Source: Diadema setosum | Taxonomy: Eukaryota > Echinodermata > Echinoidea > Diadematoida > Diadematidae | Direction: 5' to 3' | Length of the DNA stretch: 64,000 bases | Assembly: GCA_033980235.1 (NCBI GenBank) | Contig: CM067066.1 | Span: forward strand, 27,029,476-27,093,475 | Shown here: positions 31,832-43,794 of the stretch, in pieces | Numbering within the stretch: position 1 is the stretch's first letter | Layout of the letters: the number at the start of each line of letters is the position of its first letter | Notes under the pieces: model-generated | Databases searched by the model: none | Told to the model about the DNA's origin: nothing | The model's input: the letters and a program-made list of their open reading frames with translations, nothing else | Program-made: the position numbers and the translations under genes

Positions 31832-33347
31832 TTATTGAATTCTAGTTACAAATGCCTTCAGAAATCTTGCTAGGGCAGCCTTGTCTGGCTTTCGCAACTT
31901 CTGGTCTTTGTCATATAGAGGCATTGGTGTTGGCGTCAACTCAAATTGCACAGCTTCTTTGGTCTTGACTTCATGCTCACTGATGATGATTAGACGGTTG
32001 AAGAGCTTGATTGAGTCAATAACCAGCTTCTTTCCATTGACTTTGGGTCCATATCTGAGGCTCTCTAATGACTTCACCTTGTTCTTAGTTTCCATTGAAT
32101 CCAGAACCGTTCGTCCATTCATCTTGGCCTGCATGGCTCTGCCAACCTCCTCTGCCTGATCAGCGTTGACTGGGTCCTCTGGAGTGCTGCTGAATCCCAC
32201 GTCAAGTGGGAGGGTAACCGTCAAGTGGGAGGCTTACCTCACCTGGAAGGGCATTGCCAAGAGCTACCTCCAGTTTGTGAAGTCCATGGGCAGCCAGTTT
32301 CTCCAAATCACTGTGGTCTTTGATGGATACGGCAGCTCCACTAAGGATCATGATCACCTGAGACGAACAAAGAATGCATATATACTGTGACATTCTGATT
32401 CGCCCAGACATCAAAAGCCTCGTTCCAAGAGAAAAGTTCCTCGACAACAAGAGTAATAAGGCCCAGCTCATTCTGCTGCTTGCTGAGACATTCAGTAGAA
32501 ATGGGATCCGTGTACAGCAATGCCACGATGATGCAGACACTGCTATAGTCCGGGCAGCTCCAGATGAGGCAAAAGATTCTCCTGTTGAGGTGAGGGCTGA
32601 GGACACCGACATCATAGTTTTGGTGATTCATCATGCTGCAGACCACCCCATCTTCCTCACAACAGCCAAAGAAACATCTTATGATATCGCAAAGATCAGG
32701 GAGGCCCTCCCAGAGAGATACCGGAAGTATGTGATTTTCTTGCACAGCTTCTCCGGCTGTGATACAGTTTCAGCGATTTCTGGGTTCAGCAAATCAACTT
32801 TGGTAAACAAGCTCTGCGAGACTGACAAGGCGGAAAGGGCCATGGATGTGTTTCTGGACATCCGAGCCAAGAAAGATGATATCATTAAAGCCGGCTGTGA
32901 ATTATTTAGGCTCATGTTCCATGGAAAACCACCCAAAGACTTGGGAGACTTGAGATTTGACATCTTCAGCAAGCGGGCTGCTGCTGGGAGCATCAAACCT
33001 GAGAAACTACCCCGACAACAGAAGCTGCAGCGCAGCATTCTCTACAAGCTTATCTCCAAACCAGAGATTGGCTAATGTTGCAAACTCCATCATTGGATAT
33101 CTTGGAGTATGGATGGAAGCTCGGTGACCAAGGTTACGCACAGGTCCCTTCAAGAGACCCCATCGCACCGGACTATCTTCTGAAGTTTGTCAGCTGCAAC
33201 TGCGAGGGGGACTGTAGCACACTTAGATGCTGTTGTAAAAAGCAAGGAGTCAAGTGTATTTCTGCTTGCGGTAAATGTAATGGTAACTCTTGCCAGAACA
33301 TCAACCAAACACCTGATGAGAGCAGTGAGGGAGATGTCAGGGAGTAG
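31832..33347 (+). pseudogene. Middle and carboxyl part of a multicopy invertebrate family, with inversion and frameshifts
   Basis: Plus-strand frames from 32217 read VKWEAYLTWKGIAKSYLQFV, TVVFDGYGSSTKDHDHLRR, then after a frameshift at about 32375 CDILIRPD ... FLHSFSGCDTVSAISGF. After a second frameshift near 33074 they read EYGWKLGDQG and a Cys-rich end (CNCEGDC...CCCKK...CGKCNGNSC) to a TAG. The GCDT and acidic segments recall PIN/FEN1-like nuclease folds and the end resembles a CXC metal-binding domain. Both assignments are tentative. The segment that normally precedes it (SIKLFNRLIII ... FELTPTPMPLYDKDQKLRKP) lies on the opposite strand at 31832-32216, so the amino part is inverted. Not functional as it stands. 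Confidence 0.65.
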
Positions 33348-35230
33348 GGTAAAGTACCAAGGTTTTAATATTGAGGTACATTTCTGTTGGATTATAATGG
33401 GGCATAATGGAAGTAAGAGAAGTGGGAACGACTACTTCCAATTGCACACTTATGTTGCAGTGTTTTGCACACTGTTTTTAGAGTGGGTATAGCTCAAATT
33501 CAATGATAGAACTCAATTCAGCATTCTAAAAAAACGCAATATATAAACCCACTGAGATACGTATAAAATACCAATAATACATGATTCAGCGGGTGCAAAA
33601 AGTAGGCATGGCCTATTTTAACCCTATAAAGCCCAAGCTATTTTGACCCCTTCCAGGCCCAAGGGGGAGCACATTGTGCCCCCCCTATATAACTTCTTTA
33701 TTATATGGTGTATGACCGTCATATTTGGCACATGGGTAGAACAACTCATACTCTACATGACCCGACATTTGAAATTTCCAAAGGTCATCCACTGAGGGCG
33801 TTATTTACCAAAATATAAAGAAATACAAAGGGAATATGCAAAAATCATGTTTTTTCTTTGTATTTCTTTATCCCAAGTATATATGTTTCTATTTTATATC
33901 AATCATTTTCATATTTACCATAAAGGAAAAGCAAGTCAACCTTCACAATTTTTATTGGTTGGAATTGCTCAAGGTCAACATGTGGGGGCGCTATTCATTA
34001 CAATATAAAGAAATATATGAAACCTATGATGTATTGTTTGGAATGGGTACATATATTGGTATCACATTTCATATTTCCAAAATATTGAAATTTTGAGTTT
34101 GCAGATTGATAATATGATAAACAAATGATATTTTACAGGCAAAGCTTGTGTGAAAATAACCCAAAATAAAAGGGTAGTCTTTGAAAAATGCTGTATTTTC
34201 AATTATTTCTATTATATCTATTGCTTGATGCCTATGTCGTGGAAAAATAAAGGAAATGATAAGAAGAGCATTTCAGGGTAATTCACAACCATTATTACTT
34301 CACATTTTGGTCCTTCAGCAAATTACAGCCAAGAAAACCCCCATTTCATCCATTATTATACTGTTAACTGAAATTGGAACAGAAAATCATGCAAAATCTG
34401 ATGAACATGGTTGTCAGTTTACGGTTGCCATGGCAACCAGCAATATCGAACATGGCTAAATTATATATCAAAATGTTTGCAATAAGATTCCAGGAAAAGT
34501 CACCAAATTTGGTTAAAATCGAGTAAAGGGTGTGGGAGTGGCAAACGAAAATCTGGTAGGGGGGCACAATATGCCCCCCCCCCCCCTTGGGCTTTATAGG
34601 GTTAATGGTCAGGTAGTAGTTTTTTACTCAAAACTAATGTTTCGAATCCATTCAGCACCCCCAGAAACCCCTAATTAGACATCTCACACGATAATACTGG
34701 AAATGAAAATAATCTTCCCATTGTTTGACCCCCCCTCCCCCCCTTTGTTCCCTAGGCCTAACTGGCTCCCCAGTTTGTTTGTTTTTTCCACAAGGATGTT
34801 GTTTCAAACTTATTGAGAATCAAATATTTAATAAGTATGTACAGCAGTAAAAGGATTATATTGGGTGTAATGGATATAAGAGAAATGACTACTTCCCATC
34901 GCACACAAATGTTTTCAGTGCACCCTAAAAACCCACTATATCAACCCAATGAGATACGTATAAAAAATACCAATATTTACGTATTTCGGTGGGGGCAAAA
35001 AGGAGGCGTGGCCTATTTTACAGTCAGATAGTAGTTTTTACTCAAATCTAATGGTTGGAATTGACTCAGCACCCCCAGAAACACCTAATTAGACATCTCT
35101 CACGCTTATATTGGGAAAAAAAGTATTTTTCCATTTTTTCCCCGCCCTCCTCCGGGTGCCCAACTTTGATTGGCTCCCCAGAATTTTCCACAAGGATTTG
35201 AGTTGGAACTAATTGAGAGGTGTTAGTAGA
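33348..35230. repeat. Segmental tandem duplication, one copy carrying a TTAA element
   Basis: About 33362-33621 plus 34606-34810 matches about 34811-35230. Shared stretches include 'gagatacgtataaaa', 'gcgtggcctattt', 'cagcacccccagaaac' and 'ctaattagacatctc'. The first copy is split by the element at 33622-34601; the second is the empty version. Confidence 0.75.
33622..34601. mobile_element. piggyBac-like TTAA element, non-autonomous, 980 bp
   Basis: Termini CCCTATAAAGCCCAAG and CTTGGGCTTTATAGGG are exact inverted repeats flanked by TTAA at 33618-33621 and 34602-34605. A second inverted match, GCACATTGTGCCCCCC against GGGGGGCACAATATGCCCCC, lies just inside. CCCT termini with TTAA targets are typical of piggyBac. 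No transposase ORF. Confidence 0.85.
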
Positions 35231-36541
35231 CACCTTTATGAACACACTGGTGAAGAAAGCTATGGGTAAGCAATTTTTTTCACAGATGGCCCAGAAATTT
35301 TCTAAAATGCCCTAACTATTCTGAACATTTCAATATTTTTGGTGTAAATATGAACAAAATTGTACTAGGGTTTTTTTTTGTGGGAAAATATCGTAAATAT
35401 ATATTTTTTTGTGAGTGGAGTTTTGTTGGAAAAATAAATAGCATAAGAAGCTGCATCTTTTTGTTCAGTAAACTCATGAAGTGTTTAAGTGTATTGTTTA
35501 CAGTGTATCTCATAGCAGAACCTGACTTATCGTCAGTCGTAGATAAGTACATATCTTAGAGCTGACAATAGTAAAGTACACATTGAGGCAAAAATTACCT
35601 TGTCTAACATGCCATTTTATGGTCCCTTACAGGGTATACAATGTATTTTCCCCTCAAGACAATATATTCTCTTGAGGGAAAATATAACTCCTGCAGGAAT
35701 TTCAAGTGTTATTATATGTGATGCCGTCAATCCCTCGTTTGAGGTGAGACCCCAACTTCACGAAGAAAGTGGGGTGCTATACCTCGTTAAAGATTTTTCG
35801 TTTGGGAGTTGGGAGTCGAAGTATTTGTCCATTGCAAATAAACTTTCTGCTCAGGCGTGACAAACCTGGAGGCCAAGCCAGGGTTTGATGACTCCAGCAG
35901 CTGTCGTATTACATAAAAGCATGATAAGGATATCTGCCTGTGGCAGACCATTCAAAGTGAACTCAATTTTCTCTATCCTTTTTAAAGTTTTCAATTTTAT
36001 ATTCTATTGAGAAATTCTATGGTCATCCATTTTACATTTCGAACGAAAAAAATTGACCCGTAAATAACGAAAATACAGGAATAAGAAGGAGAGAGCATTG
36101 CCAGTTTGCCAGTCTACACTCACACACACACACACACGTACACACACACACACGCACCATGGAGCTATAGCCCATGACAAAACCAAAACAATCTCCTCCT
36201 CTCACGGTGCCCCCCCCCCCCCCCCTGGTGCTGTGGCGATGACTGATGCTTAGATTAGGCCAGGGTCAAGAAACAGGTGTTTTATATCTTTGGTTTTTAA
36301 GTCATTGATTGCCAAGATATACACTGGCATTATTTACGGGAGTGTAGCCTCTTCAAACGAGAGATTTGCGTCATGGTCTGAAAAGGAAGTACATTTGTAT
36401 CCACATAATGTTATGCAATGTGGCAGAACATGAGATAACCAGGCAAGCTGTATGTAATGCACTTTTAATAGCAGCAAATTGTTCAACATTCATCCGGGAC
36501 AGACGAGGAAAAAGTCTGAGACCACGAGGCTACATACATAC
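35231..36541. other. No gene recognised; CA microsatellite
   Basis: An 86-codon ORF at 35600-35860 has no recognisable motif. (CA)n lies at about 36119-36156 and a C-run at about 36211-36226. Part may be intron of the gene owning the next exon. Confidence 0.4.
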
Positions 36542-36805
36542 CTGGGACAATCACGTTGGCATGTTTCACCAAGCCTGCCTCAAGAAGGGTCTTACAAAGC
36601 TGCATCCCAAGGTTATGTCCAGCATAAACACCCTCATGTCTGTCAACCCAATCCTTTAGCAGTAAGATATTCCTCCTGCTTATGTCAATCCAACTGTTGA
36701 AAATCCTGTCGCACTTGGTCTTCGGGACGCCGAGGATGGCTGCCAGGTGGTTGGGTAGGCAAGGCACTTTTCCAATTACTGCTAAGACAACAGGATTTTT
36801 AACAT
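36542..36805 (-). CDS. Death-domain-like exon (partial gene)
   Basis: A 264-bp minus-strand exon bounded by an acceptor (CTTTCAG at 36812-36806) and a donor (CAG/GTATGT at 36542/36541). It enters and leaves in phase 1, so the module is symmetric. The translation LPNHLAAILGVPKTKCDRIF, then LLLKDWVDRHEG and LCKTLLEAGLVKHANVIVPG, follows the six-helix death-domain pattern (helix 2 'LaaiLGV', helix 4-5 'LLkdWvdr.G', helix 5-6 'LckaLleaGl...a'). Such domains mediate homotypic contacts in apoptotic or innate immune signalling and are expanded in echinoderms and cnidarians. The rest of the gene was not found. No stop or frameshift inside. Family assignment is by pattern only. Confidence 0.5.
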
Positions 36806-37356
36806 CTGAAAGGGAAAAATAGATGCAGACACATTGCCACATTCAGTCTCCTATATTCATGTTATATTTCAACCACAACTTCACAATACACAATGTATTC
36901 ACTGGGTGAGTACACATCAAGCACTGCAATTAATATGTTTTCATTCAAAACAAACAAGCTTTAAAGGTAAGGAATCCCATTTGCATGCCTTAAATGAAGA
37001 GTTGTATAAATACAGTGGTATGTTGAAGAGAGTATCATTTTAGAAACTCCCATAAAGTATTGAAAGTGGAAGGTAACATTTAGTACATTTTTATTGACCG
37101 TTAGATTTTGAATTGAATTTTTTTCGGGGCTCACCGTAAATTCCAGTGCATTACTAGGCTACCTTTGCAGACCCATGCACTGCATGTGTGTCCATCATGT
37201 ATATTTTGTGAAGAAAGTTCATCAACACTTACAAACATTTCTATATACATTCTAGCCACATACTCTATATGTTATTACATCAGCTCTTATACTTTTAGAT
37301 TTGTGTTTATAGATGAAAAAATACAGAAGACTGCAACAAAAAGGCTTAGGACCTAA
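36806..37356. other. No gene recognised
   Basis: A+T-rich, possibly intron upstream of the death-domain-like exon. It ends where the AACCATGG-rich array begins. Confidence 0.4.
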
Positions 37357-39310
37357 CCCTTATAAAAAAACAACATGGTTTTACAACCGTAACTATGGTA
37401 TAACCATGGTTATGGACGGTTTTACAATGGATCGATGGTAGTCCATGATTTTTAATTCATATCCATGGTAAATGTGTGGCGAAAGTGTGGTAATACCATT
37501 GTTAAAATACCATAGTTATGATAACATGATAAAACTTTCATTTTACGACGGTTTTAAAACCATGGTGAAAAAATCATTGTTATACCACAGTTTTAAGAAA
37601 TTTTGGTAAAAAAAACATAATAATATAACAATGGTTGTAACCATGGTTTCACAATAGTATAAAAACAATGGTTAGGAAACCATGGTGTAACTCTCGTTCT
37701 ACCAAGGTTGAAAACCATCGTTATTAAACCATGATTTCATCATGGTTTTATGATAGTGTAAAAAAGATAGTAATAAAACCATGATTTTAACCATGGTATT
37801 ATGATAGCACAAAAACCCTAGTTATAATACCATGGTTAAACTTTCGTTTTACAAAGGTTAAAAATGATGGGTATTAACCATGATATTAACCATGGTTTTA
37901 TCATAGTTAAAAAATGATGGTTATATAACCACGGCTCTAACAGTGGTTTAATGAAAGTGTTTTAAAACCATGGTTAAAAAATCATCGTTATACCAAAGTT
38001 TTAAGAAATTAAAAAAACAATGGCGAGAAAACCACAACAAGACTATCGTTCTACTTTGGTAAAAATAACATAATAATATAACAATGGCTGTAACCATGGT
38101 TTCACAATAGTATAAAAACAATGGTTAGGAAACCATGGTGTAACTCTCGTTCTACTAAGGTTGAAAACCATCGTTATTAAACCATGATTTCATCATGGTT
38201 TTATGATAGTGTAAAAAAGATAGTAATAAAACCATGATTTTAACCATGGTATTATGATAGCACAAAAACACTAGTTATAATACCATGGTTAAACTTTCGT
38301 TTTACGAAGGTTAAAAATGATGGGTATTAACCATGATATTAACCATGGTTTTATCATAGTTAAAAAATGATGATTATGTAACCATGGCTCTAACAGTGGT
38401 TTAATGAAAGTGTTTTAAAACCATGGTTAAAAAATTATCGTTATTCCACAGTTTTAAGAAATTCAAAAAACAATGGTGAGAAAACCACAACAAGACTATC
38501 GTTCTACTTTGGTAAAAATAACATAATAATATAACAATGGTTGTAACCATGGTTTCACAATAGTATAAAAACCGAATGGTTAGGAAACCATGGTGTAACT
38601 CTCGTTCTACTAAGGTTGAAAACCATCGTTAGAAAACCATGATTTCATTATGGTTTTATGATAGTGTAAAAACAATAGTTATAAAACCATGATTTTAACC
38701 GTGGTTTTATGATAGCACAAAAACACTAGTTATAATACCATGGTTTAACTTTCGTTTTACAAAGGTTGAAAACGATGGCTATCAACCATGATTATATATT
38801 AACCATGGTTTTATCATAGTTAAAAAAATGATGGTTAGGCTATATAACCAATGACTTTAACAGTGGTTTAACAAAAGTGTGAAAACAACGGTTTTAAACA
38901 ATCGTTCAAATTCCATTTTAGCAAGGAAAAGGATGGTCATAGCTACACCAGGATTTGAACCATTGTTTTATCATAGTGTGATGTGCAAAGGATGGTTATG
39001 AAACATTGATTGGTTCTACGAACCGTGGTTTCATGATAGTGAAGAGGCGGTTAAAAAGCCACGATTTTCACCATGGTTGTATGATAGCTCATAAGAACAG
39101 TGGTTATAAAACCGTGGTTTAACTTTTGTTTACCCACGGTTGAAAAAGTGGTTATTTTAACAATGGTTTCACCCGTGGTTCATTGCTGATCAGATATAGA
39201 GTGCAGAAAAACCATATTCTAGAATTCCTAACCATGGAACCTTGTATGATAGCATAAGAACAGTGGTTATTAAACCATGGTTAACTTTATGTTTTACCAA
39301 AGTTTAAACC
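37357..39310. repeat. AACCATGGTT-rich tandem array, about 455-bp higher-order unit
   Basis: CCATGG palindromes embedded in AACCATGGTT-like words recur every 20-40 bp. A larger unit ('acataataatataacaatgg...') starts at about 37612, 38068 and 38521, a spacing of 456 and 453 bp. The left edge is CCCTTATAAAAAAAC. 'ggttaggaaaccatgg' here is the reverse complement of the theme in the array at 48530-49712. Non-coding. Confidence 0.85.
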
Positions 39311-40121
39311 ACGTGCACTATGATTATTGAATGATGTCGATCACAAAAATCAATATGAAAACTCATAATTTGATGGCCGCAATGCCAATGCAAGTCATGA
39401 CGGACATTCGATCTAACGCAACCACCCGCACCCGTTTGGCTTCAACAGGATTATGTACACAAACAGTAGTCTTACCATTGCAAACAAAAAGCTGCTTCAC
39501 TTGGTTGATTTACAGCATTCCTAAAATGCAACATCTATTCACTACGGAATAAAGCACGTAAAAAACCTTAAATGAGATTACATACTCGTGAAAAAATAAA
39601 AAAAGGTAGTAACCCATTGCCGCCCGTTCGTTCCCCGTAGCTTTGACATGTACACACAACAATAGAAAACTATATGAATGCAATCGGCGTGTAGTAATTG
39701 TGTACGATGAATGGGAGATCCGGGTTGTTGATATGAGGCTCGTTCGTACCAAAGATCACAACAAAAATATATTTCAAAATATATGGAGCACAAAAAATAT
39801 TGACACATTAAAAAAAATTTAATTTGCAATAAAAAAAGTTTTAAACATATATTTTTTTTATTCAAAACCAAAAATTAATGATTACAAGTTTTCTTGATAA
39901 TAATGTAACGTAAGAGGTCATGTGCGTGTTGTTGTTGTCGCTGATTGAACCTTACGTGTATAATGTACGATGTACTGCTGAACCGTTAGTCCGCGACCGC
40001 GCTCAAAAACCACACACACGGCCGGCTACGATTTGCTGTTCATCATTTCAAACGCTCTTTCGTGATGATCTCTGACCGGAGTCAAACATCTCGACGTACG
40101 AACCATCTGATATTTTCAGAA

Positions 40122-40182
40122 ATGGCTAGGAAACGGCCCCTAAGAAAAAGAGGAACTGCTCCTTTGGGATTCTTCGAGGAAG
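40122..40182 (+). CDS. Possible first coding exon (20 codons)
   Basis: ATG in GAAATGG context opens MARKRPLRKRGTAPLGFFEE and reaches a donor-like AG/GTTGGT at 40182/40183. The surrounding 300 bp is richer in CpG than its neighbours, as at a promoter. No downstream exon was found, so this is a weak call. Confidence 0.25.
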
Positions 40183-40771
40183 GTTGGTCAACGTAACTTT
40201 TAATACATTCCTAGACCTAATCTTAGCTAAAATAATTACCATTGATTACCAGCGAGATTTGCATTGAATTGTCCCGACCGACCCGGGGCCGGCAGCGGCC
40301 CTGCCCCTGCTGTGCAAATTTCGCATGATCGTATCAAGTGGGGATAACCAGTCCAGTGGCAGTAGACTGTTCTGTATCTGAAAGTGTGACTGAGTCAGTG
40401 AGTGTGAGAGTATGACATGAGAGCTCAAGAGTTTGGAATGAGTTGTTCTAACTCAGCTACTGTATATGTACTGAACTGTTAGTGTTACTGTGTCACGTAA
40501 ATTCTACAAGTTATCTACGCAGATTCTATACACAACCCAGTCGCTGTAGACAGTGTGTAGATCTAGTATGGTTGGGGCACCACCTATCGGCAGGGCACCT
40601 TCCCATCGGCACCCTGCGTATCATGGCTGTTTGCGTATAGTCACTATAGAACGAAAAGGTACGCGTGGGATTAAGTGTCATGAGCTATAAAAACAATAAA
40701 AACGAAGAAACAAAAATCAAACTCAAACTCAAACAAACCAAGCTAAAAATTACTCATCCGCTCAGTAACGA

Positions 40772-40865
40772 CGCATGGCTGTGAAATTCACGTGTATTAC
40801 CTATGGCCTGTGAAATTCACGTGTATTACCTATGCTGTGAAATTCACGTGTATACCTATGGAGGT
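40772..40865. repeat. Three tandem copies of a 28-30 bp unit
   Basis: GCTGTGAAATTCACGTGTAT plus ACCTATG occurs three times in succession with small end differences. Confidence 0.9.
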
Positions 40866-41815
40866 TAGGGGGTGCCGATCGCAAGGTTCCCTTTTTAGCT
40901 GCGCGAAGAAAACGAAACGCACGCGCTAAAATTGCACTATTTTAAAACGGAGATTCATAATCAACGAGACGGTCACGACATTCAAAACTGCAGTATTTAT
41001 GGCATATTTGAGGTAAGAATTAGGCGGATTTGTGTTAACTTTAGAATAAACAAGCTACAGATCCTTAGGGTGACGATACGTGGTACCCCCAACCCTACTA
41101 GTAGCGACAGGCTATAATTTATTCGCACAGCGTACTCTAACAGCGTCTGGTCGGGCTAACAAGACGGTAGTCGGTAGTTCTAACAGTTAGGCGTAATCCC
41201 TAACAATGTTAGTAGGCATAGGCCTACCTCATATTGGGTGGTGATATCAGGTTCGGTGCAAGCTACATCAACAACACTATTTTCTGCTAACTCTGTTGGG
41301 ACTTCTAGTGGTAACTGCTCCAGTGAATCAAGAGTATCAGTAGAAGCTACGCTAAGACACAAGGGCTTACTCCTGCGAACTAGTACGCTCATGGGCGAAA
41401 TACGGACGCCATTCCACCAATGAAAGCAACAGACCGATAGATTGATTAGAGGGCGTACTGTATATTGCGCAATCATGATATCAGTGCCGTATCACTGGGT
41501 CCTCTTATTTCTGTCTCCCTTTCATTTTTCCCCTTTTTAGGGGGCATACAGGGGAAGATATGTACCGATGTATGTACTTAGAATCTTGTTTTGTCATAAA
41601 GAAGTATCATTCCTGTCTAACCATGAAATGTATTTGAAAAAAATGTCATTTACTTTCCAATCGCAATCTGCAGGCCCACAAAGTTTGAGCTGAAGTAGGT
41701 AGAACAAACTATGTTTCGGGAGGGAGAGAGAAAGAGATAGGTGGCATTTGTCAGCTCAAACACAAACTTGCTGAGGGACTACTGATAAAAAAGTAATTAC
41801 ATTACTTCAGTTTTT

Positions 41816-42788
41816 TATGCCTCCGCAACGATGTTTTCGGGTCGTCCGTCCGTCCGTCGGGTCGTCCGTCCGTCCCGTTTTGTTTTTGTCGATATCTCAA
41901 GAACCGTGTGGTGGTTTTACATCAAACTTGGTATGAGGGTATATCCTTGGGGGATAATACTTTGTGTGAATTTTAGGGTCACAGGGTCAAAGGTCAAAGG
42001 TCACAGGTTATTTTGTGGAAAAAAAAATTGAAATTTCATGTTTTTCTCCATATCTCGCAAATGGTTCAAGGTATCTTCATGGAACTTAGTATATATGCTT
42101 GTACCGACGGGCAGTGATTATCTAGGGAAGTTGGGGGTCATGGGTCAAAGGTCAAGGGGGTCAAAGGTCAAGGTCAACTCCTCAAAATAGCACTACTTTC
42201 TTTAAAATGCAATATGCCTGAAGGGTTGTTTTTTTAAACTTGATGTATGGCATGTATTACCCAATATATATTTTTGGGGAATTGCCAAAAGGTCAAAGGT
42301 CAAGTAAAAGTGCTAAATTGCACTTTTTCCTCCATATCTCGAAAGTAACTCAAGGTATCATCATGAAACTTACATATTTATGCATGTTCTACCTTACAGT
42401 GATTCTCTGTGGAACTGTGAGGTCAAAGGTCAAATGAAAGGTTTAGATAATGCTATTTTCCCATTTGATACTGAAATTATACTTTTTCTCAATACCTTGA
42501 AAATTACTCAATGCATAAACTTATAAAAGGGTCAAAAGTCAAGTAAAAATCATCAGTTCCCCAAATACCTGCTCTCTGACATTTTAATCATTCATCCAAT
42601 TGAACCTAGTTCTAGGAAAGTGAACATTCAGCACATTTGTGTCAAACCTGTCATTTCAATATTTTGCCAATTGTGTGAAACTGTCATCACACATTGTCAA
42701 GACATTGTCAAGACATTGTACTATACTATATTAGGAGAACCATGCATTATGGCGGAGGCATATCAGTCGCCGTAGCGATATATCTAGT
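41816..42788 (-). mobile_element. Helitron-like element with AGGTCA-rich tandem body (inverted copy)
   Basis: The right end read on the minus strand is AACTAGATATATCGC, then a short hairpin, then CTGATATGCCTCCGCC. The left end is ATGCCTCCGC followed by a GTCC-type tract (CGTCCGTCC). The body repeats at roughly 110-160 bp, each unit carrying GGTCAAAGGTCA and a 'catatctcg..aa..caaggtatc' theme. It is the same family as 45284-46598 in opposite orientation. The terminal hairpin at the left is partly deleted. Non-coding. Confidence 0.75.
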
Positions 42789-43794
42789 TTTTTTTTTTTT
42801 ACAAATCGACAGAAAGTATACTTTTTGTGATATTTCGAGGTCTGAAATGCAATTCTACCGCTGTGTGCTTCCTTTTAAAATGAAGAAAATGAAAGGAAGG
42901 TAGGGTTTGCTCCATAGGCTCACGTGTTTAAGAAGCTTGCGGTATTATTACTAAATTGGCTGCCATTGGGCTCCATGTTGGGCTCCCGCTCCATGCCGTA
43001 CTACACCTGTTTGGGTGCGAAGTCGCGAGAGTACGCCCTCTTAGCTTCTATACTCTTTGATTGTGTCTCGGCACTAACTTAAGCACTGGCAGCCACTGGC
43101 ACTGGCGATAAAACTGAAGTGAACTTGAAGTCCGTAGGTGCTGGTAGGATGACCTCAAAAATATGTCATAATTTCTGGTTGCTGGTGCTGGGCAAACTTG
43201 TGAAAGATTCGTCTGTCAGAAGGAGGAGTCTTTTATTTTTTTTTTTTGACGTTACTTATGGCTCTCTACCTCCGGACTATGTCTATAGGAGGGGATCCGT
43301 AAAGCCAGATGCAGTTTCTGCTCTGTGGAACATATCCCCGTTGACGAGATACAGACCAATCTTTCGGTCAAGTGCTGGGCTTGGTGTTGAAATCAAAGAA
43401 TGTCGTCTGCTGAACCTAGCTCTGCCATTTCGTAGTGTAAGAGTTAGGCCTGTAGCATGTACATTTTATGCTAATGCAATGGTCACCCACGCCACGAAAC
43501 GTAGGCCCTACACGAGCATGTGGCTTCATAAATCTGAGCCTGGAAGCATAAAATTAAATATTAATAATGGTTGAAATTTGGGGCATTTTAGTCTGTCTTC
43601 CTCACTTTGTGTCTAAAAACTAAGCAGTCCTGCATCTTTTAATATTCGAGTGTAATCATGCGCCATCACTTTTCGTCGTGCGATTCTCACGGACCTTGCG
43701 ATGCTGCGATTCCAACATCTATTGCTGGGGATCAATAACTTTGATAAGTATCGCTTAGTTAATCCGACCGTTGGTGTTGGAGCTCAGTTTAAGT
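42789..43794. other. No gene recognised
   Basis: A 151-codon ORF (43119-43574) is low-complexity in part and has no recognisable domain. I do not call it a gene. Confidence 0.4.

Larger units (their letters stand above)
39311..41815. other. Mostly non-coding; candidate first exon and small tandem repeat
   Basis: Holds the candidate exon at 40122-40182 and the triplicated unit near 40772. Nothing else is supportable. Confidence 0.4.

Noticed and set aside
35600..35860. 86-codon plus-strand ORF
   Set aside because: No domain, no splice context and a self-complementary segment inside; likely chance.
41230..41376. Minus-strand segment with acceptor-like and donor-like ends (SKPLCLSVASTDTLDSL...)
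   Set aside because: Splice signals are weak, there is no recognisable domain and no neighbouring exon, so it is not listed as a gene.
43119..43574. 151-codon plus-strand ORF
   Set aside because: Contains a run of Phe from a T-tract and no motif. Length alone is not enough in this composition.
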